Counted from the stretch's first letter, positions 43,821 to 52,948 are shown. The stretch is DNA of 64,000 bases from Odoribacter sp. (GCA_023663145.1 JAMPHZ010000005.1:38321-102320); one strand, 5' to 3'. Notes: generated by a model from the sequence alone, not told the origin. Program-made: numbers and translations.

Positions 43821-45122
43821 ATGGGGCGTAGAAAGGTAAATATTATTACTATGGGATGCTCCAAGAATCTCATTGATTCGGAGCGTCTGTTGCGACGCCT
43901 TCAGGAAGCGGGGCTTGATGCGGTGCATGATGCCGATGATTTCTCAGATGGTGCCGTGGTTATCAATACCTGTGGCTTTATAGGAGATGCCAAGCAGGAG
44001 TCAATTGACCGTATTCTTGAGGCATGTTCCCTCAAGGAAGATGGTGTGATTGAGAGTGTGTATGTGATGGGTTGCCTGAGCGAAAGGTATAAGCAGGAAC
44101 TGCGTGAAGAGATACCTGAAGTTGACGGATGGTACGGTAAGTTTGATTGGAGTGGTGTGATTGATGTACTTGCTTCAGGGTGCAACCAAGCTGTGAAAGA
44201 ATGGGACCGGACTATTACTACCCCTTCTCATCATGCCTATGTCAAGATAGCTGAAGGATGTAACAGGTTTTGTGCTTTTTGCGCAATCCCGTTGATAACA
44301 GGGCGTTATCATTCCCGTGCGATTGAAGATATAGTCGATGAGGTAAGGTCTTTGGTGGCACGCGGAGTTAAGGAGTTCAATATCATTGCACAGGATCTAT
44401 CATTTTATGGGCATGATAGATACGGGCACAGCGCACTTGCAGAATTGCTCGAGCGAATGGCTGATGTGGAGGGGGTGAAATGGATAAGGCTCCACTATGC
44501 TTATCCGGCCGATTTTCCTTACGATATATTGCCTGTCATGGCATCTCATGACAATATTTGCAAATATCTTGACATAGCTCTTCAGCATATAGATGATGGC
44601 GTGCTCGCCAATATGAACCGTCATATTGACAGCGCAGCTACACGTCGTATGCTTGAACGTCTGCGTCGGGAAGTGCCCGGTATCCATATCCGTACTACCC
44701 TTATGACCGGATTTCCCGGTGAAACTGAAGAGGCTTTCGAACGGCTCCTTGAGTTTGTAAGGGAGCAGCGTTTCGACCGCATGGGCGCATTTGCCTACTG
44801 TGAGGAGGACGACACTGCGGCCGCACGTAATTTCTCTGACGATATACCGTATGAAGTAAAGCAACAACGTCTTGATCGCCTTATGGCAGAGCAGGAGAGA
44901 ATAGCTCTCGAACTTAATGAATTGAAAATAGGCAGGATTCTTGACGTGATTATTGATCGGGAGGAAGATGACTATTTTGTGGGAAGATCGCAATATGACT
45001 CGCCTGAGGTAGACCCCGAGATACTTGTTGCTAAAGATCCTGATATTGAGGTCGGTAATTTCTACAAAGTACGGATTACCGAGGCATTGCCATTCGAATT
45101 AATTGGTGAAATATCTGAATAA
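43821..45122 (+). CDS. rimO: Ribosomal protein uS12 methylthiotransferase RimO
   Basis: A radical SAM enzyme that adds a methylthio group to the conserved Asp of ribosomal protein uS12. It begins MGRRKVNIITMGCSKNLIDS, the RimO-type N-terminal domain with cluster-binding Cys. The radical SAM motif C147-x3-C151-x2-C154 (CNRFCAFC) follows, and a TRAM domain closes the protein (433 residues). The open frame extends upstream to 43740 inside ftsY, but the ATG at 43821, directly after the ftsY stop, gives the family start. It is 2 bases before the isochorismate synthase gene. Confidence 0.97.
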   Translation: MGRRKVNIITMGCSKNLIDSERLLRRLQEAGLDAVHDADDFSDGAVVINTCGFIGDAKQESIDRILEACSLKEDGVIESVYVMGCLSERYKQELREEIPEVDGWYGKFDWSGVIDVLASGCNQAVKEWDRTITTPSHHAYVKIAEGCNRFCAFCAIPLITGRYHSRAIEDIVDEVRSLVARGVKEFNIIAQDLSFYGHDRYGHSALAELLERMADVEGVKWIRLHYAYPADFPYDILPVMASHDNICKYLDIALQHIDDGVLANMNRHIDSAATRRMLERLRREVPGIHIRTTLMTGFPGETEEAFERLLEFVREQRFDRMGAFAYCEEDDTAAARNFSDDIPYEVKQQRLDRLMAEQERIALELNELKIGRILDVIIDREEDDYFVGRSQYDSPEVDPEILVAKDPDIEVGNFYKVRITEALPFELIGEISE

Positions 45123-45124
45123 GA

Positions 45125-46171
45125 ATGTCTAAATTATCGCCCGACATAAAAAGGGCTATAAATATATGCCTTTCCCGAGGTATGGCCTTTGCTGTATATT
45201 GTGAGCAGGGAGAGGTTAAATGTGTGTTTGACGCTGATACCGGTTCATGTTGCCAGGATCCGCCTTTCACAATAACACGATGGCTTGAGAAGATTGCAGA
45301 TTCGACTGCCATTTACAATAATCTTACAGTTGACGATGTGCTTGATATAGGTATGCCTGACAAGGATTATATGGAAACTTATCAAGGGTCAGCATTGCCA
45401 CTGTCCACTCCTAAGGACATTTATATCGAGAAATTGGGAAGACTAATAGAAGGGCTGAGACAGCGCGGTGGAAAAACAGTGATCTCACGCGTAATAACAG
45501 GGAAAAAACCGGGTATCGATTGGGCTGAAGTCGCTGACAGAGTCTTCGATAGATTTCCCCGATGCATGTGCCATATCTTTTATCATCCATCTGTGGGAGC
45601 ATGGTTGGGGGCTACGCCTGAAGTGGTACTTGAGGCTGAAAATGCGGGCCATTATTATTCCACCATGTCTCTTGCCGGAACTAAGAATCACGCAGATGTC
45701 TGGGATGAAAAAAATCGTCTTGAACAACAGATGGTTACAGACTTCATAGTTGATAAACTTACGCCGCTTAGCAAATTTGTTAAAGTGGAACCGGTGAAAG
45801 ATCTTAATTATGGTAATATTGATCATCTCTGCACCATTATCAAAGGTGAGATGAAAGATAATATAACGCAGGCCTGGATACATGATGAGTTGTCCCCTAC
45901 TCCGGCTGTGGCCGGTTATCCCCGGGATATAGCTATTGATGAGATAAAATCAATTGAACAGCACGTCCGGCGTTGTTATGGCGGTACTATATGTATCAGA
46001 CGGGAGGATACAAGCACTGCATATGTGAATTTACGATGTCTGCAATTTATCGGCGACGAGTATTCAATATATGTCGGTGGCGGAATAACAGCTCTGAGTG
46101 ATCCCGGTAAAGAATGGCGTGAGACAGAGGCTAAGGCAGACGCATTGGTGTCGATAATCAATTCTTTTTAG
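45125..46171 (+). CDS. menF: Isochorismate synthase (chorismate-binding enzyme)
   Basis: Converts chorismate to isochorismate, the first step towards menaquinone (or salicylate-type siderophores). The 348-residue protein has the chorismate-binding fold: AWLGATPEVVLE, MSLAGTKNH, DELSPTPAVAGYPRD, CYGGTICI and YVGGGITALSDPGKEW with the final ExxxK. The menaquinone role is inferred, as Bacteroidales depend on menaquinone and no siderophore genes are nearby. The other men genes are not in the window. It lies between rimO (2-base gap) and the SGNH hydrolase pair (10-base gap). Confidence 0.88.
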   Translation: MSKLSPDIKRAINICLSRGMAFAVYCEQGEVKCVFDADTGSCCQDPPFTITRWLEKIADSTAIYNNLTVDDVLDIGMPDKDYMETYQGSALPLSTPKDIYIEKLGRLIEGLRQRGGKTVISRVITGKKPGIDWAEVADRVFDRFPRCMCHIFYHPSVGAWLGATPEVVLEAENAGHYYSTMSLAGTKNHADVWDEKNRLEQQMVTDFIVDKLTPLSKFVKVEPVKDLNYGNIDHLCTIIKGEMKDNITQAWIHDELSPTPAVAGYPRDIAIDEIKSIEQHVRRCYGGTICIRREDTSTAYVNLRCLQFIGDEYSIYVGGGITALSDPGKEWRETEAKADALVSIINSF

Positions 46172-46181
46172 TAAGGATCAA

Positions 46182-47606
46182 GTGGAAAACAGAAACGATA
46201 ACGGATCTCGCGGTATATTTGTGATTTTTGCTACAGCACTTGTCACATTGATAGTGTTGTCGTTATTACCGTGGGGCGACGTGACAAATAATCTTTTAAA
46301 AGACTTTAGCTTGTTAAGTGACCTTGTGCCACAGAGTGACAAGACATATATTACACATGAGGAACTTGACCCTGAACTCACGGCGTTAAATACCGAGACG
46401 TTCCAGACCGGTCTTGCTTCAGCGGTATCACCTGACTCATCGGCTTTAGCAGCTGATGGCCCTGCATCACCGTTACCGATACTTCCCGAAGATTTCTCGG
46501 CACCAACAGCTCCTGATGGAACAGTTCTCATTGAAGATTACTCACCGTCGGGAAGAGCACTCACTGCGTTGCGATCCGGCCTTGAATCTGCTTCGGCTTC
46601 AAAATTCCGCATAGCTTTTATAGGCGATTCTTATATAGAAGGAGATATTTTTACTCAGGATATCCGCGCCATGTTACAGGAGCGTTATGGTGGATCGGGC
46701 GTGGGTTACATGGCGGCATTCTCCCAATTCCCAGGCTTCAGACAGTCGGTTACCCAAGCTGGAAATGGCTGGGAAGGCAAAGAAATACGCAAAATGGGCA
46801 CTGATGACTATCGGGTACTTGCCGGTCAGTATTTTACGGCATCGGCAGAAGCATCGGCTTCGTTTAAAGGTACAAAAAGGCCGGCCCATACCGATAGTTG
46901 GGACCGTGCTTCATTGTTGTATATAGCGCCGGTTGACGGCACTATTGATGTAAGTGCCTCAGGAGACTTCTCGCAGCAGTATGCAGTTACGGCTTCTCCC
47001 GATGTCCAGGCTCTGGTTGTTGACCGGCATATGTCTGCGTTCTCTTTTTCGACAGATATAGATGGTTTGATAGTGTTTGGCGTATGGTTAGAAAGCGCAA
47101 GTGGTGTTCAGCTTGACTGTATGTCGCTTCGTGGCAACAGCGGTATAAGCCATCGGAACCTAAATGCGCAGATCATAGGGCGTATGCGTGATTATGTTGA
47201 TTATGACCTTATAATACTTGAATTTGGCATAAATGCATTGTCATCTGAACAGACTGACTATTCGACCTATTCAAAAGCTATGATGCAGGTTGTGGAAAAT
47301 ATAAGGAATCTTTATCCGCGTTCTGAAGTTTTATTGCTTGGAATCGGTGACCGCGGCCAGAAACAAGGCACAGAGGTGGGTTCTATGTCCACTGCGCCTG
47401 CAATGGTCATGGCTCAGCGGGAGGCTGCCCGGGCTACAGGAACTCTTTTCTTTGATACGCGTGCAGCGATGGGTGGTAATGGGGCTGTTGTTGACTGGCA
47501 TAGACGAGGGCTTGTTAATTCTGACTATATACATCTCAATCATAAAGGCGGCAAAGTCCTTGCCGAAATTTTTGTAAACTCCATAAATCATTCAATAGGT
47601 GAATAG
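46182..47606 (+). CDS. SGNH/GDSL hydrolase with N-terminal membrane anchor
   Basis: A 474-residue protein starting at a GTG, with one membrane segment at about residues 11-30 and the rest outside. The SGNH esterase/acetyltransferase domain runs from about residue 141: nucleophile S150 in IAFIGDSYIEGD, the LEFGINAL block with its conserved Asn, and catalytic D448/H451 in SDYIHLNHKGG. The middle has a jelly-roll-like insertion. A second SGNH gene and an MBOAT gene follow, so I infer it accepts acyl groups from the MBOAT protein and transfers them to (or removes them from) a surface glycan, as in AlgX/AlgJ- or PatB-type systems. Confidence 0.82.
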   Translation: MENRNDNGSRGIFVIFATALVTLIVLSLLPWGDVTNNLLKDFSLLSDLVPQSDKTYITHEELDPELTALNTETFQTGLASAVSPDSSALAADGPASPLPILPEDFSAPTAPDGTVLIEDYSPSGRALTALRSGLESASASKFRIAFIGDSYIEGDIFTQDIRAMLQERYGGSGVGYMAAFSQFPGFRQSVTQAGNGWEGKEIRKMGTDDYRVLAGQYFTASAEASASFKGTKRPAHTDSWDRASLLYIAPVDGTIDVSASGDFSQQYAVTASPDVQALVVDRHMSAFSFSTDIDGLIVFGVWLESASGVQLDCMSLRGNSGISHRNLNAQIIGRMRDYVDYDLIILEFGINALSSEQTDYSTYSKAMMQVVENIRNLYPRSEVLLLGIGDRGQKQGTEVGSMSTAPAMVMAQREAARATGTLFFDTRAAMGGNGAVVDWHRRGLVNSDYIHLNHKGGKVLAEIFVNSINHSIGE

Positions 47607-48861
47607 AATATATAGAAATATAATATGCGTGATGCTTGCCGCCGCAGTGACTCAGGAACCGCTGATGGCTGATGACAATAATCAATCTGATATCAGGGAA
47701 AATCCTACTCTTGAGACGGGTAATCTCGCTGCCGTGAACTATCCTGACTATATCAATCTTGATGGTAACCACCTGATCATGAACGGTAACGATTGGACAG
47801 ATCTCGCTATGGTATTTGCCGCGGCCGATTCGTGTCCTGTTACTGTCGTACACATAGGTGATTCTCATCTTCAGGCTGATATGGGAACAGCTGTAACAAG
47901 AGACCGTCTCGGGGCTACATTTGACCATTTGCGAGGCCGCGGGCTTATAATACCTTTTAAACTTGCCGGCACCAACCAACCGGTTGATTATAAAATCACT
48001 TCAGGTGGAACTTTTCTGCAATCACGCCTGTTGAAGTTGCCATGGCCCACAAAAATGGGTTTTACCGGTATAGGTATTCAGCCATCGGGAACAAGATTTT
48101 CATTGGATATAACGACCGGTGAGCAATTCGATGCGCTTACTGTGTATTATAGTGGAGATACACTAAAGGTAAACAGTGTCATAGACGCCAACAATGCTGT
48201 GCCTTTTGCAGCGTCTGATGTATACAAGGGTGTGAAAATCATGCTCCCCGAAAGTTATAATTCAATAACACTTAATCTTGAAGCTCCGGTCGGCACTGCG
48301 CTTCATGGCATTAATTGCTCCTATTCTGAAACCGGTCTGGCATATCATGTTATAGGAAATAATGGAGCCACTTTCGCTACATATTCTATGATAGGCAATG
48401 TTGGCGCCGATGTGTCTGAGATGTTTGAGCCGGATCTCATTATCCTGAGTCTGGGCACTAACGAGGCCTTCAATAAGATTAGCGACAGCGAATTTCGACG
48501 TTCTATAGATGATTTCGTGAAAGAATTGCATATGACTAATCCTGATGTACCCTTGCTGTTGGTCACTCCTCAGGAATGTCATAGAAAGACTACAACCGGG
48601 CGCCGTCGGCGTAAACGCACTACATTTACAGTCAATAATAATGTTAAGCGGATGCGTAATATCATTCTTGATTACGCTCGTGATAACTCAATTCCTGTCT
48701 ACGATTGGTATAAAGTAGCCGGTGGCGACGGATCATCACATAAATGGATTGCCGACCGTTATATTAATACTGATCATATCCATCTTACTATGGCTGGCTA
48801 TAGATTGCAAGGGAATCTTTTTACCGATGCATTGCTTGAATATCTCGCCCCTGCGCAATAA
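47599..48861 (+). CDS. Exported SGNH/GDSL hydrolase
   Basis: A 420-residue protein starting at GTG 47599, overlapping the previous gene by 8 bases, with a signal peptide (about 1-24). The SGNH blocks are S89 in VVHIGDSHLQAD, LILSLGTNEAF with the conserved Gly and Asn, and D392/H395 in TDHIHLTMAGY. A basic GRRRRKRTT stretch lies in a loop near residue 330. It resembles the first SGNH protein in plan but is clearly diverged. It is probably the periplasmic acyltransferase or esterase partner of the MBOAT protein encoded 21 bases downstream. Confidence 0.82.
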   Translation: MNRIYRNIICVMLAAAVTQEPLMADDNNQSDIRENPTLETGNLAAVNYPDYINLDGNHLIMNGNDWTDLAMVFAAADSCPVTVVHIGDSHLQADMGTAVTRDRLGATFDHLRGRGLIIPFKLAGTNQPVDYKITSGGTFLQSRLLKLPWPTKMGFTGIGIQPSGTRFSLDITTGEQFDALTVYYSGDTLKVNSVIDANNAVPFAASDVYKGVKIMLPESYNSITLNLEAPVGTALHGINCSYSETGLAYHVIGNNGATFATYSMIGNVGADVSEMFEPDLIILSLGTNEAFNKISDSEFRRSIDDFVKELHMTNPDVPLLLVTPQECHRKTTTGRRRRKRTTFTVNNNVKRMRNIILDYARDNSIPVYDWYKVAGGDGSSHKWIADRYINTDHIHLTMAGYRLQGNLFTDALLEYLAPAQ

Positions 48862-48882
48862 ATACTCTCCGTTTATTCAATA

Positions 48883-50376
48883 ATGTCACACTTTATCAAC
48901 AATTTTGATCTAAGCGCTCTGACCAAGGTGCTTGATTATGATCCTGCGTCGCCGTTGCTTTTCAACACCGGTCTGTTCCTGCTGCTGTTCGTAGGCTTTA
49001 TGGGCATTTACGAATTGCTGTGCGGGCATCGCGTTGTGAAGATGCTTGTCACAATTCTGTTCTCGCTTTATTTCTACTATAAATCGAGTGCTTATTGTTG
49101 CTTTATTTTACTTGGTATTTGTCTGAGTGATTATTTGTTAGGTAATCTTCTCAGTTTTGTGAGACAAAAAAATCTCCGCAAGATCATCGTATTGCTCAAT
49201 GTAGTGGCTAATATAGGCCTGCTTTTCTATTTCAAGTATTTTAATTTATTGTTTGAAACATGGAGCTCAATGCGGGGCACAGATTTTACGGCTCTTGATA
49301 TAATATTACCGGCGGGAATCTCATTTATAACCTTCAGGTCAATTAGTTATATAGTGGATATTTATCGGGGTGACATGCTCCCGGAGCGTAATCTGTTGAA
49401 CTATACTTTTTCACTTACGTTCTTTCCACCGCTGCTTGCCGGGCCCGTGGTGAGAGCCCGTGATCTGTTACCACAGGTGCGTCTTAATCCAGTTGCTACA
49501 CCTTCCATGACAGGAGAAGGCCTGTTCCTTATAATGACCGGTCTAATTAAGAAAGTTGTTATTGCCGATTATATCAGTGGTAACTTTGTCGCACGCATTT
49601 TCGATAACCCGGCCATGTATTCAGGATTTGAGAACCTGATGGGATGCATAGGTTTCACTATTCAGATTTATTGTGACTTTTCAGGATACTCCGATATGGC
49701 CATAGGTTTGGCATTGCTTATGGGCTACCGCTTCAAGCAGAATTTCAATGCACCGTTCAAATCACAGAATCCATCAGAATTCTGGCGACGGTGGCACATA
49801 TCATTGTCAACCTGGTTGCGCGATTACCTGTATATTCCGCTTGGTGGTAGCCGACGCGGAAAGATACGCACATATCTCAATAATTTCATCACAATGGTTC
49901 TCGGAGGATTATGGCATGGAGCCGGATGGATGTATCTTCTATGGGGTGCATACCAAGGTGCTTTGCTTGCCATTCACAAGGCTCTACGTTCATGGTGGGT
50001 TACTCCTGAATGGTTGAAAGGATCCTTGCCTGCACGTTGTTTCAATATCGGAATTACATTTATACTGACAGTTATCGGTTTTACAATATTCAGAGCCGAC
50101 TCTCCTGAAACACTCGGAATCATATTTAATCAGATAACCGGCGATTTCCACGCTTCAGTAGCCTCGCAGTTTGTAGATGGATACATGCTCATCGTACTTG
50201 CCATGATTGCCGGCCTGTCGATGCACTTTGCCCCTTCAAGTTGGACTGGTGGCGCGGTACGCTCCTATATCTCTCTTCCGCTTGTGGCACAGGGAATGTT
50301 GCTGGCTGCTGTTATTTTTCTTGTGATACAAGCGCGCTCAAGCGATCTCGTGCCGTTTATTTACCTTCAATATTAA
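48883..50376 (+). CDS. MBOAT family O-acyltransferase (AlgI/PatA-like)
   Basis: A 497-residue polytopic membrane protein that moves acyl (usually acetyl) groups across the inner membrane for O-acylation of a polysaccharide. It has about 11 hydrophobic segments, the family signature LPAGISFITFRSISYIVDIY and the catalytic His345 in GLWHGAGWMYLLWG, preceded by FWRRWHISLSTWLRDYLYIPLGG. It closes a plus-strand run with two SGNH proteins, giving a complete transfer module. Which glycan is acylated (capsule, exopolysaccharide, peptidoglycan) cannot be told from the neighbours. Confidence 0.93.
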   Translation: MSHFINNFDLSALTKVLDYDPASPLLFNTGLFLLLFVGFMGIYELLCGHRVVKMLVTILFSLYFYYKSSAYCCFILLGICLSDYLLGNLLSFVRQKNLRKIIVLLNVVANIGLLFYFKYFNLLFETWSSMRGTDFTALDIILPAGISFITFRSISYIVDIYRGDMLPERNLLNYTFSLTFFPPLLAGPVVRARDLLPQVRLNPVATPSMTGEGLFLIMTGLIKKVVIADYISGNFVARIFDNPAMYSGFENLMGCIGFTIQIYCDFSGYSDMAIGLALLMGYRFKQNFNAPFKSQNPSEFWRRWHISLSTWLRDYLYIPLGGSRRGKIRTYLNNFITMVLGGLWHGAGWMYLLWGAYQGALLAIHKALRSWWVTPEWLKGSLPARCFNIGITFILTVIGFTIFRADSPETLGIIFNQITGDFHASVASQFVDGYMLIVLAMIAGLSMHFAPSSWTGGAVRSYISLPLVAQGMLLAAVIFLVIQARSSDLVPFIYLQY

Positions 50377-50420
50377 GAGTATCAGATTTATAAATTTAGA
50401 TTCGGAATGTTCGAAAGAGA

Positions 50421-50457
50421 ACATATGTTTAATAACATATTCACTTTTTTTGTAATA
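50421..50457 (+). terminator. AT-rich palindrome and T run after the MBOAT gene
   Basis: ATATGTT (50423-50429) and AACATAT (50434-50440) form a perfect inverted repeat followed by a run of T. Just upstream, TGTTC and GAACA form a second inverted repeat overlapping it. It can be read as a weak terminator of the acylation operon or as an operator in front of the small DNA-binding protein gene. Confidence 0.45.
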
Positions 50458-50533
50458 AAGTTGTTCAATTAAAAAATAAGTTCTAATTTTAACCCCTGAA
50501 AGAACACATCGTTAACCCTAAACAGTAACTATT

Positions 50534-50791
50534 ATGTCAAAGACAATCACTTTCAACGAGCTCCGTCGTCTCAAAGACAGCTTGCCCGACGGTTCGATGC
50601 ACAGAATTGCCGATAAACTCAATACAACCGTTCAAACCGTACGTAACTACTTCGGCGGCAGTAACTATGATAATGGTAAAAATATTGGCGTTCATATTGA
50701 ACCGGGTCCTGATGGCGGCATCGTGGTACTTGATGACACCACCATCTACGACATGGCTTGCGAGATCCTGAAGGAGCAGGAAACTGAATAA
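50534..50791 (+). CDS. Small conserved HTH-like DNA-binding protein
   Basis: An 85-residue soluble protein. Residues 8-40 (LRRLKDSLPDGSMHRIADKL, then NTTVQTVRNYFGG) have a helix-turn-helix pattern with the second helix VQTVRNYF. The rest is a short beta/alpha tail (GVHIEPGPDGGIVVLDDTTI) ending in an acidic helix. I recognise this as a small protein widespread in Bacteroidales but without a known role. It is monocistronic, has its own upstream region with palindromes, and is followed by a hairpin, so it is probably an independently expressed regulator or nucleoid protein. Confidence 0.8.
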   Translation: MSKTITFNELRRLKDSLPDGSMHRIADKLNTTVQTVRNYFGGSNYDNGKNIGVHIEPGPDGGIVVLDDTTIYDMACEILKEQETE

Positions 50792-50821
50792 ATAAGGCCG
50801 CGCTCTTTTTGAAACACAAAA

Positions 50822-50890
50822 TAATGCGCCCGGCACCCATGTGAATTTATCCACAGGTTGTTGCGGCGCATTAATTTTATATTTTTTATA
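50822..50890 (+). terminator. Long-loop hairpin after the small DNA-binding gene
   Basis: TAATGCGCC (50822-50830) pairs perfectly with GGCGCATTA (50875-50883), followed by ATTTTATATTTTTT. The 44-base loop is long, so this is a moderately supported terminator. Confidence 0.55.
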
Positions 50891-50935
50891 AGGCTGTTTT
50901 AACCTCAACTTTAACATTCGAGATAAATACGGACC

Positions 50936-52057
50936 ATGAGACTGATAACAGTAGCCATCCATACCTATGACCGGGCCATTGCGGTGAAATCACTTCTCGA
51001 GGCTGAGGGTATACCTGTGACATTGCAGAATGTAAACCTTGAGCAACCTGAGGTTTCATCAGGTGTAAGAATACGCATCTGTGATGACAATCTTCCTTTG
51101 GCATTACGCATACTTGAGAATCCGGAAATCTTTGCCGGTGCATCATCGCCGGGGGGTGACCGTGCTATTATGCCTCATAATGTGGTAGTACCTACTGATT
51201 TCAGTGAGCATTCTTTCACGGCTGCATGTTTAGCTATAAAAATAGCGGCCGCCCATAAGGTCGAAGTTACATTTCTTCACGCATATATAGATCCGCATGC
51301 CGGTGGCTCAATTCAACTTACTGACAGTGCTACATACGAGATAGCCCGTGCTGATTCCACCAATCAACTGATCGGTGCGGCAAACGGCATGATGGATATA
51401 TTTGAAAACCGCATTAAGGATGAAATGAAAGCCGGTAATCTTCCCATGGTAAAGTTTAACCGGCTCATAGTTGAGGGTGTGCCCGAGGATGCCATAATTG
51501 ATTTTGCTAAAGATCGGCCACCTTACCTTGTTGTTATGGGGACACGTAACTCTGCCGACAAGGAAAAGGATATGATCGGCAGTGTTACGGCCGAAGTCCT
51601 CGATGCATGCCGGTTCTCGGTAATGGCTGTGCCGGGCGGGGAAACCGGCACCATATTCAATGATCAACCTGCCAATATATTGTTCTTCAGTAATCTTGAT
51701 CAAGAAGACATTTTGGCAATCGATACATTGTCACGATATTTCCCGCAAGCCAAGGCAAAAGTGACAATTATCAATATCCCGTCGCGTCACAGATTCAATG
51801 ACCGTAATGCACAGGCTACAGCTTTCGCTCTCAGTGATTACTGTGCCAGGAAATTTACCCACTTTACGTTTGAGAGTGTGCCGGTAAAACCTTCCGATGC
51901 GATCGCTGAAATCGAACGGATGCAACAACTACGTAAATTTGATCTTTTAGTTGTCCCCAACAGACGCCGTAACGTACTTACACGAATGTTCAATCCAGGC
52001 ATAGCACATAGGCTGCTTTTTCATGCTGACCTGCCGATGCTTGTCATTCCAGTTTAA
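50936..52057 (+). CDS. DUF2007 plus tandem universal stress protein domains
   Basis: A 373-residue cytosolic protein. Residues 1-65 (TVAIHTYDRAIAVKSLLEAE, then GIPVTLQNVNL) match the small DUF2007 domain (putative signal-transducing, ferredoxin-like). Two UspA-type domains follow: residues 80-235 begin NVVVPTDFSEHSFTAACLAI with a late VVMGTRNSADKEKDMIGSVT, and residues 240-373 are a more degenerate copy (NILFFSNLDQEDI, then LLVVPNRRRNVLTRMF). USPs bind ATP and help survival under stress. It lies 2 bases before the formate/nitrite-type channel gene, a pairing that suggests regulation of, or co-expression with, the channel. Confidence 0.88.
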   Translation: MRLITVAIHTYDRAIAVKSLLEAEGIPVTLQNVNLEQPEVSSGVRIRICDDNLPLALRILENPEIFAGASSPGGDRAIMPHNVVVPTDFSEHSFTAACLAIKIAAAHKVEVTFLHAYIDPHAGGSIQLTDSATYEIARADSTNQLIGAANGMMDIFENRIKDEMKAGNLPMVKFNRLIVEGVPEDAIIDFAKDRPPYLVVMGTRNSADKEKDMIGSVTAEVLDACRFSVMAVPGGETGTIFNDQPANILFFSNLDQEDILAIDTLSRYFPQAKAKVTIINIPSRHRFNDRNAQATAFALSDYCARKFTHFTFESVPVKPSDAIAEIERMQQLRKFDLLVVPNRRRNVLTRMFNPGIAHRLLFHADLPMLVIPV

Positions 52058-52059
52058 TA

Positions 52060-52833
52060 ATGCAATACGAAATTCTTTCCCGCACTATCAGTGCATCTGC
52101 TGCAAAAACAAGTCGCTCAGTCACCCGTACGGTCGTTCTCGCTATAATGGCCGGAGCTTTTGTGGCTTTAGGTGGAGCATTGGCGCTTTATCTTGGCTCG
52201 GGTTTCCCGGATATAGCCACATCTAATCCCGGTATTGCCAAGTTATTCAGCGCTTTGGCATTCCCTGTAGGACTGTTTCTGATTGTGATGTTTGGTGGAG
52301 AACTATTTACAGGCAATAATGCGGTACTGATGTCGGGGCTATTACATAAGAGAGTTTCGGTAGCCAGGGTTCTGTGCAATTGGTCTTTGGTATGGGCATC
52401 CAACTTTGTGGGTGCTCTTTTAGTGAGCACGTTCCTTATTTATGCGGGAGGGCTACTTGATGTCGAACCATATAACAGCGCTATTCGCAATATTGCCGTG
52501 ACAAAAGCGTCGCTTGATCCGTTGACAACGTTCGTGCGTGGCATAGGTGCCAACTGGTGTGTATGCCTTGCTGTATGGCTTTCTTTCGGATGTTCTACCA
52601 TCGGTCAGAAGGCTGTGGCTGTGTGGATACCTGTTGCGGCATTTGTGGCATTGGGCTTCGAGCACTGCATTGCCAACATGTTCTATCTCCCATGTGGAAT
52701 AATGGCAGGTGCGGAGATCCCCGTTGTTGATCTGGCATCAAATCTTCTGTTCTCGACACTCGGAAACATCGTTGGTGGAGCAGTGTTTGTAGGTTTGCTT
52801 TATAATCGTCTTTACAGTCGTTCTGATAGCTGA
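52060..52833 (+). CDS. Formate/nitrite transporter (FNT) family channel
   Basis: A 257-residue inner-membrane protein with six hydrophobic segments of the FNT fold, a pentameric aquaporin-like channel for formate, nitrite or hydrosulphide. Family marks are LAIMAGAFVALGGALALYLG near the start, VMFGGELFTGNN (the conserved loop before the second half), WSLVWASNFVGALLVS, a GIGANWCVCLAVWLSFG segment with the NWxVC pattern and FVALGFEHCIANMFYLP with the central His. The conserved features fit a formate or nitrite channel; specificity cannot be assigned. It is co-transcribed with the USP gene. Confidence 0.93.
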   Translation: MQYEILSRTISASAAKTSRSVTRTVVLAIMAGAFVALGGALALYLGSGFPDIATSNPGIAKLFSALAFPVGLFLIVMFGGELFTGNNAVLMSGLLHKRVSVARVLCNWSLVWASNFVGALLVSTFLIYAGGLLDVEPYNSAIRNIAVTKASLDPLTTFVRGIGANWCVCLAVWLSFGCSTIGQKAVAVWIPVAAFVALGFEHCIANMFYLPCGIMAGAEIPVVDLASNLLFSTLGNIVGGAVFVGLLYNRLYSRSDS

Positions 52834-52889
52834 CACTTACCACAATAACGGTATTTCTTACCAATATTACGGTCGGCCACTGCGTAAAT

Positions 52890-52920
52890 TTGCTTTTTCA
52901 ACCGAAAAGCTATAATTTTG
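52890..52920 (+). promoter_or_regulatory. Promoter of the TonB-dependent receptor gene
   Basis: TTG (52890-52892), 20 bases, TAATTTTG (52913-52920): a full Bacteroidota promoter, about 28 bases before the ATG. The TTG itself is part of another -7-like TAAATTTG (52885-52892), so a second start site is possible. Confidence 0.7.
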
Positions 52921-52948
52921 CGCTGTACAATCATTATCACCTCATTTT

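Noticed and set aside
44400..44993. 197-codon open frame on the minus strand
   Set aside because: It is antisense to rimO, which has an intact radical SAM motif and TRAM end.
52834..52948. Cobalamin or other riboswitch before the TonB receptor
   Set aside because: The promoter lies only about 28 bases before the start codon, so there is no room for a riboswitch leader.
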